Of a stretch of 64,000 nucleotides of DNA, positions 1 through 12,040 are shown piece after piece (the first letter of the stretch is position 1; each line of letters starts with the position of its first letter). The notes under the pieces are model-generated. The model did no database searches and was not told the origin of the DNA. It was given only the letters and a program-made list of their open reading frames with translations. Source of the stretch: Casuarina equisetifolia (Eukaryota > Streptophyta > Magnoliopsida > Fagales > Casuarinaceae). The stretch covers positions 15,361,931 to 15,425,930 of the forward strand of contig CM052357.1 of assembly GCA_028551475.1 (NCBI GenBank), in the 5' to 3' direction. A program made the translations under genes and the position numbers.

Positions 1-65
1 CCACACACAGTCAATGAATAAGTAACAACTATTCAACAATAATCAATATCCTTCACTTAAAGATA

Positions 66-964
66 AGTAATGAAGATGAATCTATAAGGTTTAATGACTT
101 ACCAAGAAAGGGGGGTTGAATTGGTAACCTTAGGTTTTTCACTTCTAATTCGGGCTCACTCACTTTTCATGCAATCAAATGAATCATTCATAAGAAAAGA
201 TGAGACAAAGAGTTACATGGTGGTTTCACCCTTGTCACCTACTTCCACCCTCTTCCTCCTTTAACACAACTAGTTGAAGTCCACTTTACTTTAAAGTTAG
301 GAGAAAACCTTCTCTTACATTTTTCAACTCCTCTATAAGGAGTTAAATAGTTCTCGGTTACAAGTATAAGGTTGACTCAACCTTAGTATAATAGCAAGTC
401 CTCAATGATATATGATTTGTGAGGAATATTGCTTAACAAAAAGCCAATTGAAGATATACAAAGTCAATAACCACCAATTATCATAAAGTTAGGGTCTCAG
501 ATTTATAAAGAGATTTATGTGCAAATAATAACAAGAGTTTAATTAGCACATAAACTACTTAATCTAGCAATGAATATTCATAAGAATATGAATGTAGAGG
601 AATATCACTAAAGATCTAAGCTTTCACCAAAGATTGAAGAACTCAATCATAAGAATATAAGCTTTCACAACTTCAATCTTTTTCACAAATCTCAATAGTA
701 TTTCATGCAAAAGCCCTTAAGAATGTCAAAGAACATCTCTTTATAGTAGATTCAAGGAACAAGCTTTCTAAGGTTTCTTTTCAAACCTAATCTTCCTATT
801 GTGATTTTACCATTAAGATTTGATGTAATCTTTATCATGCAACAATAGAGACTATGGTTAATGCAACAAATAGCTGTTCTGACACTTCTGTCAACTCAGA
901 ATTCTTCCCGTTAGTGAATCGACAACAGAGAGAAGTGAAAGAGTAGTTCATCAATTTGGGGCTT
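66..964 (-). repeat. Partial LTR of copia family C nested in the LTR of copia A
   Basis: The left edge (about 85-130), with a run of six G after ACCAAGAAA, is the reverse complement of the end of the family C LTR at 39540-39591. Later parts match the family C LTR at 12300-13060, including the segments on either side of CTTCCCGTTAG and CTCCCGTTGAGG. The copy is much shorter than the 1.7 kb family LTR, so it is truncated or was partly deleted with its target. Junctions are approximate. Confidence 0.6.
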
Positions 965-1839
965 TAGATGAACAAACTGTAGTATATGACAAGATTAATC
1001 ACTCTTATATGCTCAGTAACATATAGTTATTGCTCAAAAGTTAAGTTAAAAAAAACAAAGATAATTCAAATTAGAACATAGTTACCTAAAGTATGAGGCA
1101 CACAAAGATCAAAAAGCTTTTCTTGATTTAAGAACAAGTCAAGCTTGCAGTCTATTTCTTTCTTAAGAGTAAAAATATGTGTTTGCCTTGAATACCCTAG
1201 CACATTTACTTATAAATGATAAAAGCAAGAGTAACTATTAGGGTTTTCTCTCCTTGTTTCCTTATGAGACATGCAACATTATAGAATACAAATCATTAAT
1301 TCCAAAAGTGATCCTCATATAATAAAAGCCGTGACTTTGCCTAAAATTTAATTTTCTAGGTCAAAACTTTCAAACAGTATATCGAAAACTTCCATCTTTG
1401 CAATGCATGATGCCTTAATCATCTAAACTCAATATAAATAGCATCATTTTTGAAAACACAAAACCTTTATTTGGGTAATTCAGATTCTGTCATATTTGGA
1501 ATGAAAGCATGATTCAAAAGGAAAATATAGAGTTTCATACCAAATTAGGTTGCACCCACTTGGAAAGCTTGTACCTTTTCCTTTAAAGTCCTTTCTCACC
1601 AAGGGCATGTAGAGAGGAGTTCTTCGTTCTTTCCTTCTTGGGTGACAGGGAAGAAAGAAACACATTTTCTCTCTTTTTCATCCAACATAATAGCATCATT
1701 GCCTTATAAGTTCAAAATGGTGTGGTTTACTCCATAGTCAAAATGGTGCATTTTGACTTGGTCTCAATTATTTCTCATATGCTTCATTTTGTATAAGTCA
1801 TTCTCATTCAATTTCAATACCATAGCTACTCATGATGCA

Positions 1840-1842
<3 letters not shown>

Positions 1843-1893
<51 letters not shown>
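1843..1893. repeat. (AC)n microsatellite
   Basis: About 25 uninterrupted AC units inside the left LTR of copia A. The partner LTR near 8970 has only a few CA units followed by TA, so this tract grew after the element inserted. Confidence 0.95.
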
Positions 1894-1896
<3 letters not shown>

Positions 1897-2116
1897 ATAT
1901 GAAGTAGTAATCAAATATCAATTTGCACAAGCCCAAAACTTGTCACAAGATTTTCTTAAAAATTCATTTTGGTATGTGGGAACTATGTAAATAAAAAATA
2001 ACCCTTAACTTGGTTATTTGCCTTACATATGTTCCACAATTTTATTGGCACACGAATAAGTAAAAATACTTAATATTTTTTCAAATATTTGTCAACATCA
2101 GAATATATATCCAACA

Positions 2117-2880
2117 ATCTTCCCCTTTTTGATGGGGACAAAAATTTATTTGAAAAGCTATTTTCCATTGAATGCATTTATCACACAAAAACAATTTGTT
2201 TATTTAAAAATGAAATTTTGAATCATTGAGTTAGTACAATGACATTGTGCTGAACATAGTGTCTTGTGCCATTGTTTGAAAATCTAAAAATAGTTATTTG
2301 GGTCATAAAACAAGTATTTCTCCCCCTTTTTTGTCAACATTAAAAAGCTCAAGCAAAAAACATGTTAATGAGAAAATAGAAAAATGATAGAGAAATAAGT
2401 TTAAAAAAATGCAAACTAGTAAGCACAATGCAACAATAAGCAAGAAATGAAGATGTAACATGAAAAATCCATTCAAAACCCAACAAAGGATGCAGACAAA
2501 CAACAAATAAAGGATGCAAATAGGGAATGAGAGATAAAGAAAACTCTCTGCTTGGAGTAAATATACTCCCCCTGAAGAGTAGCAAGGTGCTCTCTCTAAA
2601 TAGTTGTTATTTTGACAAGAAAGGCTCACACATACTAACATCTCCAAATTGGGAAGGCTTCATGGAAGGTTAGAAAATGAAGTGCTAGTAAAGGAAGCTT
2701 GCATAGATTGAACAAATAGGTGAAAGGCATGTGACAAAGAACGTAAAAAAACATGGTGAAAAAATGAAAGAACAAATATTCAAGGAAGAATATCTAAATT
2801 GTCTTAAGTGCACATGCCTAAATCTCTATGGAGTTGATAGAACCATTCTTTTATCTAGTGGTTTAGTAAAAATATCTATA
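2117..2880 (-). other. Purine tract and 3' untranslated part of copia A
   Basis: Read on the minus strand, a purine-rich stretch (about 2117-2135) directly precedes the LTR start TGTTGG, as expected for the plus-strand primer of reverse transcription. The remainder up to the RNase H region has no credible coding sequence. The C-rich motif followed by TTTTTTGTCAACAT at about 2322-2340 is a second purine-tract-like stretch. Confidence 0.6.
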
Positions 2881-2882
2881 GT

Positions 2883-5815
2883 TTACAATTCAGTCCAAAC
2901 AAACTCCACTAGAATGTCTTCCTTGGCCACATGGTCTTGGATAAAGTGATGCCTAATTTCAATATGTTTGGTTTTTAAATGTTGGACCAGATTTTTTGTC
3001 AAGTTGATGGCACTGGTATTATCACATTTTAAAGGTATATATTTAACAAACGGACCAAAGTCAGCCAATTGTTGTTTCATCCATAATATCTAGGCAAAAA
3101 AAACTTGCAACTGCCACATATTCAGCTTTTGTGGTGGAGATGGCTACATTGTTTTGCTTTTTAAAGTACCATGAAATAAGCATATTGCCAAAAAAATGGC
3201 ATGCTCCCCTTGTGTTTTTCCTATCTAGTTTACATCTAGCATAGTCAATATCACTATAAGATAGAGGTCAAAGGTTAATTCAATAGGATACCATATTCCT
3301 AAATTTTCAGTGTCCTTTAAGTACCTAAAGATCCTTTTTACCAAGGTTAGATGTATTTCTTTTGGATTGGATTGAAACCTAGCACAAAAGCATACACTAA
3401 ATAGAATGTCTGGTCTTGATGTTGTTAAGTACAGTAAGGATCCTATCATGCTTTTATACAACCTAGGATCAACATCCTTGTGCCGATCTTCACACTCAAG
3501 AGCAAGAGAAGTACTCATAGGTGTGGATATAGGCTTTAAATGCTTAAAATCAAACTTTTTAAGAAGATCCTTAGTGGATTTGGATTGACAAATAAATATT
3601 CCATTTTTAGCTTGTTTAATTTGCAATCCAATCAAGTAACTTAACTCACACACCATGTTCATTTCAAATTCACTTTTCATTTCTTTTGCAAATTCTTCAC
3701 ATAGTTCATCTTTTGTAGATCCAAATATGATGTCATCTATATACACTTGAGCTACTAATATGCCTTTTTCTTTATTCTTTATAAACAAGGTGTGATCTAC
3801 TTTCCCTTTCATAAAACCTTTTTCTAATAAGAAATGGCTCAATTTTTCATAACAGGCACGTGGAGCCTGCTTTAAACCATATAGAGCTCTATTTAGTTTA
3901 AAAACATGATCTAGCATAGCAACAAGGAGTCTTCAAATCTTGGTGGGTGCTTTACATAAACATCTTTAATTACACCATTTAAAAATGCACTTTTAACATC
4001 CATTTGATATAGTTTAAAGTTCTTATAATATGTAAAAGCAAGCAACATTCTAATGGCTTCCATCCTAGCCACAGGTGCAAAGGTCTCATCATAGTCTATT
4101 CCCTCCTCTTGATTGTACCCTTAAGTTACTAACCTAGCCTTATTTCTAGTGACAATTCCATGCTCATCCATTTTTTTTTTTAAACATCCATTTTGTTCTA
4201 ATTATGGTATGGTTTTTTGGCTTTGGTACAAGAGTACACTTTGCAAACTGATTTAACACTTCCTACATAACCATTATCCAGTCTTCATCCTTGAGTGCCT
4301 CATAATCCTTTTTGGCTCAACTTGTAATAAAAATGCTACAAACTCATAGATGTTTCTAGTTTTTGATCTAGTAGATCACCTTCATTAATACTACCTATAA
4401 TTTGTGATTGATCAACTTCCCTTCTAACTCTAGGAAAGTTAGGTTTAGTTTCTTCATTTTCAATTGTCAATTCATTCTCCTATTCTTTACTACTTTCACC
4501 ATGATAAGTAAATTGAATAGAAAGAACTTCTTTTTCACTTTCTTCTAGAATTTTTGGTTATGGTTCATTTTCATCAAAGACTACATGAATAGATTCTTCT
4601 ACTATAAAAGTTCTTCTATTATATACTTTATAGGCTTTACTTGATTGAGAATATCTTAAGAAAATGGCCTCACTTTGAGAATCAAATTTACCTAAAGAAT
4701 TCTTTCCATTATTTAAGACAAAACACTTACATCCAAAAGAATGGAAATATGAAATGTTAGGCTTCTTTTCAAAACATAGCTCAAAAGGAGTTTGTTTTAA
4801 AACTGGTCTAAATGCATTTGGTTTGAAATGTAACATGCAATATAAACTATTTCCCCCCTAAAAAATATTTTAGTAAATTTTTATCACACAACATAGTTCT
4901 AGCCATCTCTTGAATGGTTCTATTTTTTCTTTCAACCACTCCATTTTGTTGTGGTGTGGTGTTCTAGGAGATGAAAAATTGTAACTAATACCATTTTACA
5001 AACAATAGTTTTCAAAGCATCCATTTTCAAATTCTCTACCATGATCGGTTCTAATTTTACAAATAATGAGCCCTTTTCATTTTGAATCTTTTTGCAAAAA
5101 TAGACAAATTTAGTAAAAGTCTTATCTTTGCTAGGTAGTAAATAAATCCAAGTGTATCTAGAGTAATCATCCACAATGATTAATGCATAGCTGTTATTTC
5201 CTAAACTTGGTGTCCTAATTGGCCAAAAAGATCTACATGTATAAGCTATAGTGGTCTTGTAGTGGTTACATTCTCCTTTGAAGTAAAACTTGATCTATGA
5301 TGTTGTCCTTTCACACATGCATGACATAGTTTATTATCACTAAATTTAATTTTTGGCAGCCCTAAGACAAGTTCGTTTCTTGAAAGTTTTTCTATGGTTT
5401 TAATACCAGCATGTCCTAATATTTTTTTCCATAACCAACAATCATCAGAGTTATTTGAAACAAGACATGTTTCATTTTAAAAAATTTCATGCAAGTTTAT
5501 AACATAAACATTCCCTGCTCACTTTCCAACTAATCTCACATTCTTACTATTATTTTTTATGATACTGCAAGATGACTTGAATTTAACACTAAACCTTTTA
5601 TCACACAATTGACTAATGCTCAACAATTTATATTTCAAGCCACATACAAACAACACATCAACAATACGAAAAGAGTTAGGATCACCTATAATGCCATAAT
5701 CCTCAATTTTTCCTTTAGAGTTATCTCCAAACGAAACTTTTCCTCCAGATTGTTCTTTCAAAATTAAGAAATCTTCCTTTTCTCCAATCATATGACAAGA
5801 ACAACCATTGTCTAA
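2883..5815 (-). pseudogene. copia A pol remnant: protease side, integrase, reverse transcriptase, RNase H
   Basis: Minus-strand frames carry copia pol pieces in the expected order. Near 5520-5790 is the region between protease and integrase, with a VDVLFVCGLKYKLLSISQL segment. At 4932-5174 is the integrase core start (MDDYSRYTWIYLL), and at 4558-4836 the integrase end (FHSFGCKCFVLN). At 3225-3917 is reverse transcriptase with ALYGLKQAPRACYEKL and QVYIDDIIFGST, which holds the YxDD active-site motif. At 2883-3080 is the RNase H end (CDNTSAINL, KHIEIRHHFI). It is a broken fossil with many interruptions. In the family this polyprotein would cut, copy and integrate the element. Confidence 0.9.
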
Positions 5816-5929
5816 GTATCACCAATAAGGCTGCTGCACTTTATGATTTTTAATGACATCTTGCAAACACAAATTTTATAGTTGGAGTTCTAGGTACCCA
5901 TCTTTTTTTGGGTCATTCATGGTTAGTAT

Positions 5930-7414
5930 TGCTCACTGATTTAGGAATCCATTTTTGTTTAGTTTTCTACGGTTTATTTTCTCTTATAGGACATCTTGCA
6001 ATGGAGTGACCATTATATTTACAAAACTTACAAATAAAAGAGTATATACATTCATTCCCAAAAATTTTGTGAGACTTTTTTATTTTTCCTCCTTCTTGTA
6101 ACCTAGTCTTGCTTTGTCATATATCCCCTATTGTGAAGTTAAAATATTTTCCACCATTTTACTTCCATAGCCAAATGATTTCAAAGTGCTTTCTAAATTT
6201 TTAATCTTCATCCTAAGCAATGACTTTTCATTTTCACAATTAGCAATGCACACAAAACTTGAAATCACTTTATTATTTTCTTCCTTACGTACTTTGTTTT
6301 CTTCTTCATGTTTAGCACGTTTATTCTTCAAATTTCTAGCATACATTAACAAATCAGAGAATACAGAATGTAGATTTTCATTAGAAACATTTTCAAAGCA
6401 TCCAAATCTTACCTCTGCCTTATTAGTTGCCATCAGACACAAGTTGGCCTTTTCAGATTCATTTTCTTCAGAAGATAAAGAGGATGAGGATTCATTTTTC
6501 CAAGTAGCCACCATTAACTTTTTCTTATGTCTTTGTGCTAATTTTCCTTTGTTTTTCAATTTGGGATAGTTAGCTCTTATATGTCCAAGCCTCTTGCACT
6601 AAAATCATACAATATCCCTAGGGTTTAATTTTCCTTTTTCTTCCCTTTTTCTCTCCTTTAGAATTTCCTAAACTTTCTAGCAAGCATGGCTAGTTCATTT
6701 ACTTCATATTCTAAAGTTAAGCTATCCTTAACTATTGCCTTAAATGCTGAATTTCTATGTGCTTTAGCTTCTTCCTTTTCTATTTCCATTCTATTGAAAT
6801 TCAACTTATAAGCCTTAAAAGATCTTAAGAGTTCATCCAAGGAAAGCTTACCTAAATTATGTGCTTCTTCAATAGCAGTTTTCTTAGCATCCTAAGTTTT
6901 AGATAAACATCTTAAAACCTTTCTTAACTAGTTCACTATTGTCATATCCCTTTCCCAGCAGCTTTAACTCATTCACAATATCACTAAACTTGCAAAACAT
7001 CTCTATAATAGTTTAGATGGTTTCATGTAGAACAGTTCATATTCACGCACAAGCAATGATATTCTAAAAGCTTTAACTTTGCTAGTTCCTTTAAACACAA
7101 CTTCCAGTTTCTTCTAAATTTCATTTGTAGTTTCACATGATGATATTTTGTTATACTTAACAGCACAAACACCACTATAAATCATGCACATGGCCTGAGT
7201 GAATCAAAATGGACGGATGATCCACAATTTTCTTTTCATCATCTGTCCATTTTGATTCATCTTGATTTACTTTTATTCCATTTTGTGTGACATACCAAGC
7301 ATCCATATCTTGACCCATCATAAATATTTTCATCATTGATTTCCAATGACCATAGTTTGACCCATCAAAAATAGGTGACTTGTCATATCCTATGATAGCT
7401 TTCTTCACATCCAT
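5930..7414 (-). pseudogene. copia A gag remnant with zinc-knuckle regions
   Basis: The N-terminal gag motif FDGSNYGHWKSMMKIFM and a following WYVTQNG lie at 7175-7414. A helical middle part is at 6658-6840, where AMLARKFRKF also occurs in family C gag. The C-terminal part is at 6128-6559. A CCHC knuckle (CKFCKYNGHSIARC) lies at about 5990-6030, and a second knuckle-like segment near 6590. Gag packages the element RNA in a cytoplasmic particle. The frame is broken. Confidence 0.85.
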
Positions 7415-7463
7415 ATCTATGATATGCTCTAAGGATGTTAATCCTCAGTTACCAAAGCCCCAT

Positions 7464-7475
7464 GCTCTAATACCA
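7464..7475 (-). promoter_or_regulatory. Primer binding site of copia A
   Basis: On the minus strand TGGTATTAGAGC lies two bases inside the 5' LTR. It is close to the complement of the 3' end of initiator tRNA-Met (TGGTATCAGAGC), the usual primer for plant copia reverse transcription. Confidence 0.8.
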
Positions 7476-7477
7476 CT

Positions 7478-9203
7478 TGTTGGATATGGATTAACCCAAT
7501 AAGGGGGGTTGGATTGGGTTTAATTATTTCTTATTAAATTCTCACAAATGAATAAAATAAAATAAAAGTAGGAGATATAGAAAATAAGAATTGTTCAGGT
7601 GGCTCAACCAAATACTCAAGCCTATCTCCACTCCTCTTACCAATAGTAAGAGAGCCCTATTACTAAAATATAAGAGTCTTCATTTAATTTTAGTGTACCC
7701 AAATTCTTTACTCATGGAACACAAGGATCAAATAGTTCACTTCTCAATACAATCAGCCCAAAACTTAACACACTTCATAATCCAACCACTACAAAAAAGC
7801 TTTCCACAAACTAAACTTTACTCATATTAGACCACACACAGTTGATGAATGATTAACAACTATTCAACAATAATCAATAACCTTCACTTGAAGATAAGTT
7901 GAGAAGATGTATCAACTTGAAGCAATCAACACAATGTCATAATCAGATTGAAACTATCAACTTCCTGCACAATAAGTACTTCTTGAGAATCAATTATATA
8001 ATGTAATCAAGGAAACATATGAGACTCAAGCAAATACATTTATTTAGATGAACAAACTGTGGTATATAACAAGATTAATCACTCTTATATGCTTTGTAAC
8101 ATATAGTTATTGATCAAAAGTTTTTCACAAAAGAACAATGTTATAGAAAGCTTGAGCTAAACTAGACAAAGATAATTCAAATCAGAACAAAGTTACCTAA
8201 TGTATGTGCACACAGAGATCAAGAAGCTTTTCTTGATTTAAGAATAAGTCAAGCTTGCATTCTATTTCTTTCTCAAGAGTAAAAATATGTGTTTGCCTTG
8301 AATACCATAGCACATTTACTTATAAATGATAAAAGCAAGAGTAACTGTTAGGGATTTCTCTCCTTGTTTCCTTATAAGTCATGCAACACTATAGAATATG
8401 GATCATTAATTCCAAAAATGATCCTCATATAATAGAAGCCGTGACTTTGTTTAAAATTTAATTTTCTAGGTCAAAAATTTCAAATAGTATATCAAAAACT
8501 TCCATTTTTGCAATGCATGATGCCTCAATCGTCTAAACTCAATATAAACAACATCATTTTTTAAAACACATAGAACTTTCATTTGGGTAATTCAAATTCT
8601 TTCATATTTGGAACAAAAGCATGATTCAAAAGGAAAACATGGAGTTTCTTATCAAATTGGGTTGCACCCATTTAGAAAGCTTGTACCTTTTCCTTTAAAG
8701 TCCCTTCTCACCAAGGGCATGCAGAAAGGAGTTCTTTGTTCTTTCCTTCTCGGGTGACAGGGAAGAAAGAAACACATTCTCTAAAGAGAGATACACGTTC
8801 TCTCTCTTTTTCAGCCAACTTAATAGCATCATTGCCTTATAAGTTCAAAATGGTGCAGTTTACTCCAAAGTCAAAATGGTGCATTTTGACTTGGTCTTGA
8901 TTATTTCTCATATGCTTTGTTTTGTATAAGTCATTCTCTTACAATTTCAATACTATAGCTACTCATGAGGCACACACATATATATGAAGTAACAATCAAA
9001 TATTAATTTGCACAAATCCAAAACCTGTCACAAGATTTTTCTTAAAAATTCATTTTGGTATGTGGGAACTATGTAAATAAAAAATAACCCTTAACTTGGT
9101 TATTTACCTTACATATGTTCCACAATTTTTATTGGTACACAAATAAGTAAAAATACTTAATAGGTTTTCAAATATTTGTCAACATCAAAATATATATCCA
9201 ACA
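7478..9203 (-). repeat. 5' LTR of copia A (right copy)
   Basis: Runs from TGTTGGATATGG to ATATATCCAACA, 1726 bases, with short inverted ends TGTTGG/CCAACA. It matches the left LTR over its length. The next retroelement LTR starts two bases further right, so the expected target duplication (9204-9208, ATGTT) overlaps the first bases of the gypsy LTR. The left flank is outside the window. Confidence 0.9.
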
Positions 9204-9204
9204 A

Positions 9205-9688
9205 TGTTGAATAGAGAAAAGGAAAGTAATAGATAAAATTATCTAAAAACTATGGATACAAAAAATTTACTACCTTTGAATTTAAAGACAAATACTTATC
9301 ACTTTATTGGAAGAAATGCTAAAGAAATACAAAGTTTTGAAAATAAGCCAATGCTTAACTATTATAAAAACTAATCTCATAATCTATCTTGGTTACAAAA
9401 AAGCATAGCTATTTATAGGAGAAATATTCTTATTCTCAAAAGTATAGTCAAAGATGAGTAATTACAAAGTAAATGATGACATAGGTTTTGAAGATAGCCA
9501 ATAATATCAATTGCTTTTGGATGTCTTGGAAGTTGTTTTTAGTCAAGTGTTGAAACTAAGCTTCCTATATGGATCCTTAATGAGTGTAATGGGCATGGGC
9601 TAGATCATATATTTCTATTAAAGCAATTAGGGTTAATTCTTAGGCTTTTGTTGAATCAATGTGGGTTAGTCCAGAATGGGCTACATCA
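9205..9688 (-). repeat. 3' LTR of the short gypsy element
   Basis: Begins TGTTGAATAG and ends CTACATCA, 484 bases, and aligns with 11616-12040 over most of its length. Shared blocks include the stretch around AAGCCAATGCTTAA and GATGTCTTGGAAGTTGTTT. Confidence 0.75.
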
Positions 9689-10507
9689 TGCTCCCTTAGT
9701 TCAAAAGGAGTTGTCCTTGAGTCTACATTGTCCTTAAGGTGGTAAGAAGTTGTCCTTGGGTCTACATTGTCCTCAAGGTGGTAAGGAGATAAGTATGTGA
9801 TATTGAAAATGTAAAAGACTCCTTTTCGTTGTGCAAGATTCGTGTGATAGACAACCTTGTAGGTAAAAACATATTTTTGAACTAAATCAATGCAATGTTG
9901 AATGTCTTTTATTAATGGATATTTGAAAGGAATTTCATCATCTTCAAACTCCTTGATGACTAGTTACTTTATATGATGTGACTCGAGTTAAGATTCAAAA
10001 TTTGACTCCATGTGTATAAAAGCATAAAACACTTCGCCTTTCTTAAATGTTTACTTCATCTTAAGTTTTAGAAAGTGCAATCTTGCACTAGTTTCCTAAT
10101 GATTTGGATGAACAACCTAGTTTGAAAGGAGCTAGCATGATATGAATTTCATTTTTGTTAAATGAATAGTTTTTTATTTTATTTTTATAACCATAATGAT
10201 TTTTTATCATACTACCAAGGTCTTCTTAGAAGTAGGTTCATATCAAACACTGTTCCAACAAATTTTTCCCAATTGAAAAGGAAATTATGGAATATTTATC
10301 AATTGTTACCTCATGTCTTTGGTGAAGTCAATGTAACTTAAATGATCTTGGGTGATCTTTTGTTTGCAATTGTAAATTTTCTACCATTTATGTTGCTACA
10401 CATTAGTATAGCTTCCTCCATCTATGATAATATCACTCACATTCCTCATCATGAGTTGTACAACAAGTGTGGGATATGTTCTCTTGACACCAATTATCCT
10501 CTTCAAT

Positions 10508-10708
10508 TTAATTCAAGTTCAAACTTCTTTGAATGATTAAGGCTTTCCCTTCATTTGCATACACTAATTCCTCTAATATATCTTCAACAAGAGCAACAAT
10601 CTTGTAGTTAAGGCATTTTGAGACTATATGTCCATAGCCTTGACATTTGAAACATTTATGGGAACTTGCATTAGAGCTTTCACCTCTAGAAAAGCTTTTA
10701 GGTTCCAT
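10508..10708 (-). pseudogene. gypsy gag zinc-knuckle fragment
   Basis: A 66-residue minus-strand frame carries CFKCQGYGHIVSKC, a CCHC knuckle (CX2CX4HX4C) that in gag binds the element RNA. The sequence on either side up to the primer site looks like degraded gag, with no open frame of useful length. This knuckle is the main evidence for which strand the element is coded on. Confidence 0.75.
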
Positions 10709-11615
10709 AGGTTTTTTTGGTAAGTGTACTTCATAGATGTTGAATCTTCTAATGTTATAGAATCTTTTCTTGACATTGACTTGTAGTTATTACCATGAAC
10801 CTATTTTTATTTCTTTATAGGCCTTCTTACATCATTGAAAAAGTAATATTGTTGTAGATAAACAATGTTCCCAATTTCATCTCATGAGCCAACCAAATAT
10901 GAAGCTATCATTTGTTCTTTAGGCTCTACTATGTCACACTTCAACATGAGATGCTTATAGTCTATAGTAAAATCTTCAACAAATAATTCCATCTATTTTA
11001 GATTTTAGAATTTGAATGAGTCTTCAATTCTATGATTGTCTTGGAGAAACCTTCTTTTTAGCTCTCTCTTTATTTTCTCTCAAGTTTTGATTTTTCTCTT
11101 TTCTTCACAAACTTTTTATCTTTGCAAAATTTACCACCTTAGAGATTCATATTTTCTTAGTTCTAAGGCAATTAACTTTGCCTTTTGATCTTTCAGGTAG
11201 TCTTTTGAGGGCAAGTGACCATTCAATCATATGAAACGAGTTTGGGAATTTGTTTGGTCGCATTCTTCTTTTAAAATCTAGAATATCAACTTTGATGTCA
11301 AGAGATCATTGATAATATCATCAGAGATAATGAGGATGAGTTGACGTATTATCCTTAGATTCTTCATTAGTAGATTGGTAGATTAGATTCTTATTCTCTC
11401 CAATTATAGGATGATGACTCCTTTTATATTTAGAGTAATAACCATAACATTCATCTTAGAGTGATAATGCACCGGTTGTTCTTAGAGCTCCTGACTTTGT
11501 CCTCATTTGGTCAATGTCCATTTCATGTTGATCTATTTCATTCACCTTAAGGACTTCAAAATGGCAAGCATGATGACCTTGACTAGTAGTTGAATTAAAG
11601 CTCTAATACCAAACT

Positions 11616-12040
11616 TGATATTGAACAAAGATGAAGAAAGTGATAGATAAAACTATCTTTGGAAATTAAAGGTATAAAAAATTCATCAATTTTAATTCAA
11701 GAATAAACACTCACCACTCTATTGGAAGCAATTCCAAAGAGGCATAGAATAAAAACATTCATTTCTTTTGAAACAAGCCAAAAAGATACAAAACTTTGAA
11801 AGTAAGCCAATGCTTAATTATTATAAAACTTAATCTTATAATTTGTCTTGATTACAAGAAAGGAAATTTACTTGTCTAGTATCAAGTAAATGATGGCATG
11901 GGTTCCCAAAGGTATTAATTATTTTTAGTTGGTTAAATGGTGGATGTCTTGGAAGTTGTTTCTAGTCAAACTTCCTAGACTAGCTTCCCTTGTTGTTGAT
12001 TAATGAGTGTAATAGGTATGGAATGGATCACATACTATTG
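11616..12040 (-). repeat. 5' LTR of the short gypsy element (outer end lost)
   Basis: Starts TGATATTGAACAAAG next to the primer site and follows the left LTR until about 12040, where similarity stops. The last 50 or so bases of the family LTR are missing, and a copia family C LTR follows directly. Confidence 0.65.

Larger units (their letters stand above)
1..2116 (-). repeat. 3' LTR of copia A (left copy, starts before the window)
   Basis: Bases 1-65 match the right LTR from about 7832, and 965-2116 match 8044-9203. About 350 bases of the LTR therefore lie left of the window. The copy ends in CCAACA at 2111-2116. Between the two matching parts lies about 900 bases of a different LTR, in place of about 150 bases of the original. 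An AC microsatellite at 1843 is much longer than in the partner LTR. Confidence 0.85.
1..9203 (-). mobile_element. Ty1/copia LTR retrotransposon A (fossil, 3' LTR cut by window edge)
   Basis: A Ty1/copia element on the minus strand, with its 5' LTR on the right (7478-9203), gag and pol between, and its 3' LTR on the left (1-2116). A tRNA-Met type primer site lies just inside the right LTR and a purine tract just inside the left one. The order gag, integrase, reverse transcriptase, RNase H identifies copia. The coding part is broken in many places and cannot make a polyprotein. In one 195-base stretch of the two LTRs I counted about 13 differences by eye, so the insertion is not recent. Gag and LTR length suggest the SIRE/Maximus group, but that is inference. 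Confidence 0.9.
9205..12040 (-). mobile_element. Short internally deleted Ty3/gypsy element
   Basis: Two direct repeats (9205-9688 and 11616-about 12040) flank about 1.9 kb. A primer site (TTTGGTATTAGAGC on the minus strand) adjoins the right repeat, and a purine tract (CTAAGGGAGCA on the minus strand) adjoins the left repeat. Only a gag zinc knuckle and the C-terminal tail usual for gypsy pol (two VDxRTT-type segments near 9700-9780) remain. Protease, reverse transcriptase and integrase are missing. It is a non-autonomous or internally deleted fossil. Confidence 0.75.

Noticed and set aside
2303-2647. 114-codon minus-strand frame rich in L, F and C
   Set aside because: It lies in the untranslated 3' part of copia A past RNase H; the hydrophobic look comes from AT-rich composition. 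An env-like gene was considered but nothing supports one.
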